Assembly (NCBI GenBank): GCA_002305805.1
Contig: DBQY01000009.1
Span: 79,762 to 143,761 of the forward strand
Direction of reading: 5' to 3'
DNA: 64,000 nucleotides
Source: Atopobium sp. UBA1382
GTDB lineage: Bacteria; Actinomycetota; Coriobacteriia; Coriobacteriales; Atopobiaceae
The notes under the pieces are model-generated. The model searched no databases and was not told the DNA's origin. It saw only the letters and a list, made by a program, of their open reading frames with translations. Shown here piece by piece: positions 62,789-64,000 of this stretch (the first letter of the stretch is position 1; each line of letters opens with the position of its first letter). Position numbers and translations under genes: made by a program.

Positions 62789-64000
62789 CTACGCGCGCAT
62801 CTCCTCGGTATCGGAGGCGATCTCGCGGGCGATGCGGTGGAGCTGGCGGTCGTTCTCGAGCGCGTCCGCCGTCTTCTCCGGCAGGTAAACGGAGAGGCGC
62901 CCGCCGAGCGTGCGGAACGTGGCCCAGCCCTCAGCGTCCACCGTGACGTCGTCCTGCTCGCCGATCACGCAGCTCCAGGTCTCGCCGGCGTGGGCTGTGC
63001 CCACGAACATGCGCTTCTCGCCGCCGTCGCGGTCGGTGAGGACCACAGCCACGCCACTACCCTCATGCTCGGCGTTTCCCTCGCGCGTCCAGCCGATCAC
63101 GTCCGGCGCGTCCAGGAAGTCGTGCTGCGCGCCGTAGGCAAAGCGGCGGCGGATCTCCATCAGCAGCGGCAGCTCCGCCACGGCGGGGATGTTGCCGTCG
63201 TTGGGCATGCCGTAGAGGTCGCCGTAGAAGACGCAGGGGTAGCCGGCCTCGCGCAGGAGGATCAGCGCGTAGGCGGCGGGCTTGAACCACGTCTGGACGA
63301 AGGACTGCAGCGCCTGACCGGGCTGCGTGTCGTGGTTCTCGGCAAAGGTGACGGCGTGCACCGGGTCGCGCTCCACGAGCGTGCCCGAGAAGATCTTGGA
63401 GAGATCCACGTTGCCGTTGGAGCACGACGCCGCGTAGAGGTTGTAGTGCAGCGGCACGTCGAAGAGCGAGAGCGCGCGCTCCTCGCCGAGATAGGCCTGG
63501 AGCTCGTCGGCCGTGCGGCCCCAGTACTCGCCCACCGTGAAGAGCTCCTTGCCGGCGTGCTTGCGCACGGCGTCGAGCCAGCGCAGGTAGAAGCCGCGGT
63601 CAATGTGCTTGAGCGCGTCCAGGCGAAATCCGTCCAGCCCGCAGGCGTCCACGTACCAGCAGCCCCAGCGCACGAGCTCGTCGAAGACGCGCGGGTCGTT
63701 CACGTCAACATCGGCGCCCATGAGGTAGTCGTAGTTGGCGTTCTCGGTGCGGTCCACGGCGCTGTCCCAGTGCTTGCCGTCAAAGAGGAAGATGGCCTTG
63801 CGCTTGGCCTTGTCGTCCCAGTCCACGCCATGGAAGCACGTCCAGTCCCAGGTGAAGTCCGAGTACGTACCCGCGCGCCCGGGAAAATCGAAGCGCGTCC
63901 ACGCGGAGATGGTCTGGACGTCGCCCAGCACGGCCTCGCGGTTGTTGGCCTGCACCTCGCGAGCCGGCACGTCCTCGCATCCGTCCGCACCCAGGCGCTG
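62789..64000 (-). CDS. Alpha-amylase (GH13, cytoplasmic type), 5' end beyond window edge
   Basis: The C-terminal 403 residues of a GH13_5-like alpha-amylase that cuts internal alpha-1,4 bonds of starch, glycogen or maltodextrin. Visible are GFRLDALKHIDRGF (nucleophile Asp), LFTVGEYWG (acid/base Glu) and FAENHDTQPGQAL (third Asp), then the C-terminal beta domain (MFVGTAHAGETW). The preceding PAREVQANNREAVLG region continues in frame to the window edge; the true start is outside. The M at 63970 is internal. It would feed the malQ/glgP pathway. Confidence 0.95.
   Translation of the reverse strand, partial: QRLGADGCEDVPAREVQANNREAVLGDVQTISAWTRFDFPGRAGTYSDFTWDWTCFHGVDWDDKAKRKAIFLFDGKHWDSAVDRTENANYDYLMGADVDVNDPRVFDELVRWGCWYVDACGLDGFRLDALKHIDRGFYLRWLDAVRKHAGKELFTVGEYWGRTADELQAYLGEERALSLFDVPLHYNLYAASCSNGNVDLSKIFSGTLVERDPVHAVTFAENHDTQPGQALQSFVQTWFKPAAYALILLREAGYPCVFYGDLYGMPNDGNIPAVAELPLLMEIRRRFAYGAQHDFLDAPDVIGWTREGNAEHEGSGVAVVLTDRDGGEKRMFVGTAHAGETWSCVIGEQDDVTVDAEGWATFRTLGGRLSVYLPEKTADALENDRQLHRIAREIASDTEEMRA

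Overview
The window is a contiguous piece of a high-GC, gene-dense bacterial chromosome. The gene content points to a strictly fermentative, host-associated actinobacterium of the class Coriobacteriia (an Olsenella/Collinsella/Atopobium-like organism). The pointers are pyruvate formate-lyase with its activase, several sugar and starch degradation loci, a bile-salt-hydrolase-type enzyme, an LPXTG-like surface protein built of prealbumin-fold repeats, twin-arginine lipoprotein signals and strong purine-rich ribosome binding sites. I assign no genus. I see no tRNA, rRNA, CRISPR array, transposase or phage gene. Two genes are cut by the edges: gltB on the left and an alpha-amylase on the right.

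Layout. 1-5.6 kb: glutamate synthase large subunit, two paralogous membrane-anchored proteins (one with a zinc ribbon), a CPBP membrane protease. 5.7-8.3 kb: a cytoplasmic BMP-family protein with a ParB-like N-terminus, paired with a metallophosphoesterase. 8.3-11.2 kb: galT-galK. 11.7-19.4 kb: LacI-type regulator, malQ, glgP, a GH13 glucosidase and a Gfo/Idh/MocA oxidoreductase, with a perfect LacI-type operator in front. 19.4-27.2 kb: an alpha-galactoside locus (GH36 alpha-galactosidase, two permeases, binding protein, MsmK-type ATPase) with a divergent AraC-type regulator. 27.2-34 kb: ligA, an MFS exporter and a csoR-copA copper locus. 34-38 kb: GNAT, bile-salt-hydrolase-like enzyme, a small membrane protein, an iron alcohol dehydrogenase and DedA. 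38.2-42.1 kb: a tight five-gene operon (TetR, flavin-reductase-like, membrane protein, NAD(P)-binding protein, DUF1295). 42.3-45.7 kb: a split pyruvate formate-lyase plus activase. 45.9-56.3 kb: DAHP synthase, C69 dipeptidase, acetyltransferase, nitroreductase, VWA and macro-domain proteins, and a 1294-residue adhesin. 56.4-59 kb: metN-metI-metQ with a methionine-rich leader ORF. 59-64 kb: membrane proteins, hemolysin III family, M20 dipeptidase, alpha-amylase.

How it fits together. Galactosides enter through the MsmK-type ABC importer, GH36 releases galactose, and galK/galT feed it into glycolysis. MalQ, GlgP, GH13 and the cytoplasmic amylase turn maltodextrin or glycogen into glucose and glucose-1-phosphate. 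Pyruvate is cleaved by PFL to acetyl-CoA and formate.

The most notable observations are these. (1) PFL is encoded as two proteins: a 696-residue core ending in a cysteine-rich tail without the glycyl-radical domain, and a separate 82-residue protein that is that domain, with two perfect hairpins between them. (2) A 38-codon leader ORF with six Met in seven residues precedes metN, followed by hairpins, which suggests methionine attenuation. (3) CopA carries a C-terminal CopZ-like domain with its own internal ribosome binding site and ATG. (4) An uncharacterised TetR/flavin/SDR/DUF1295 operon. (5) Several families of symmetric intergenic repeats.
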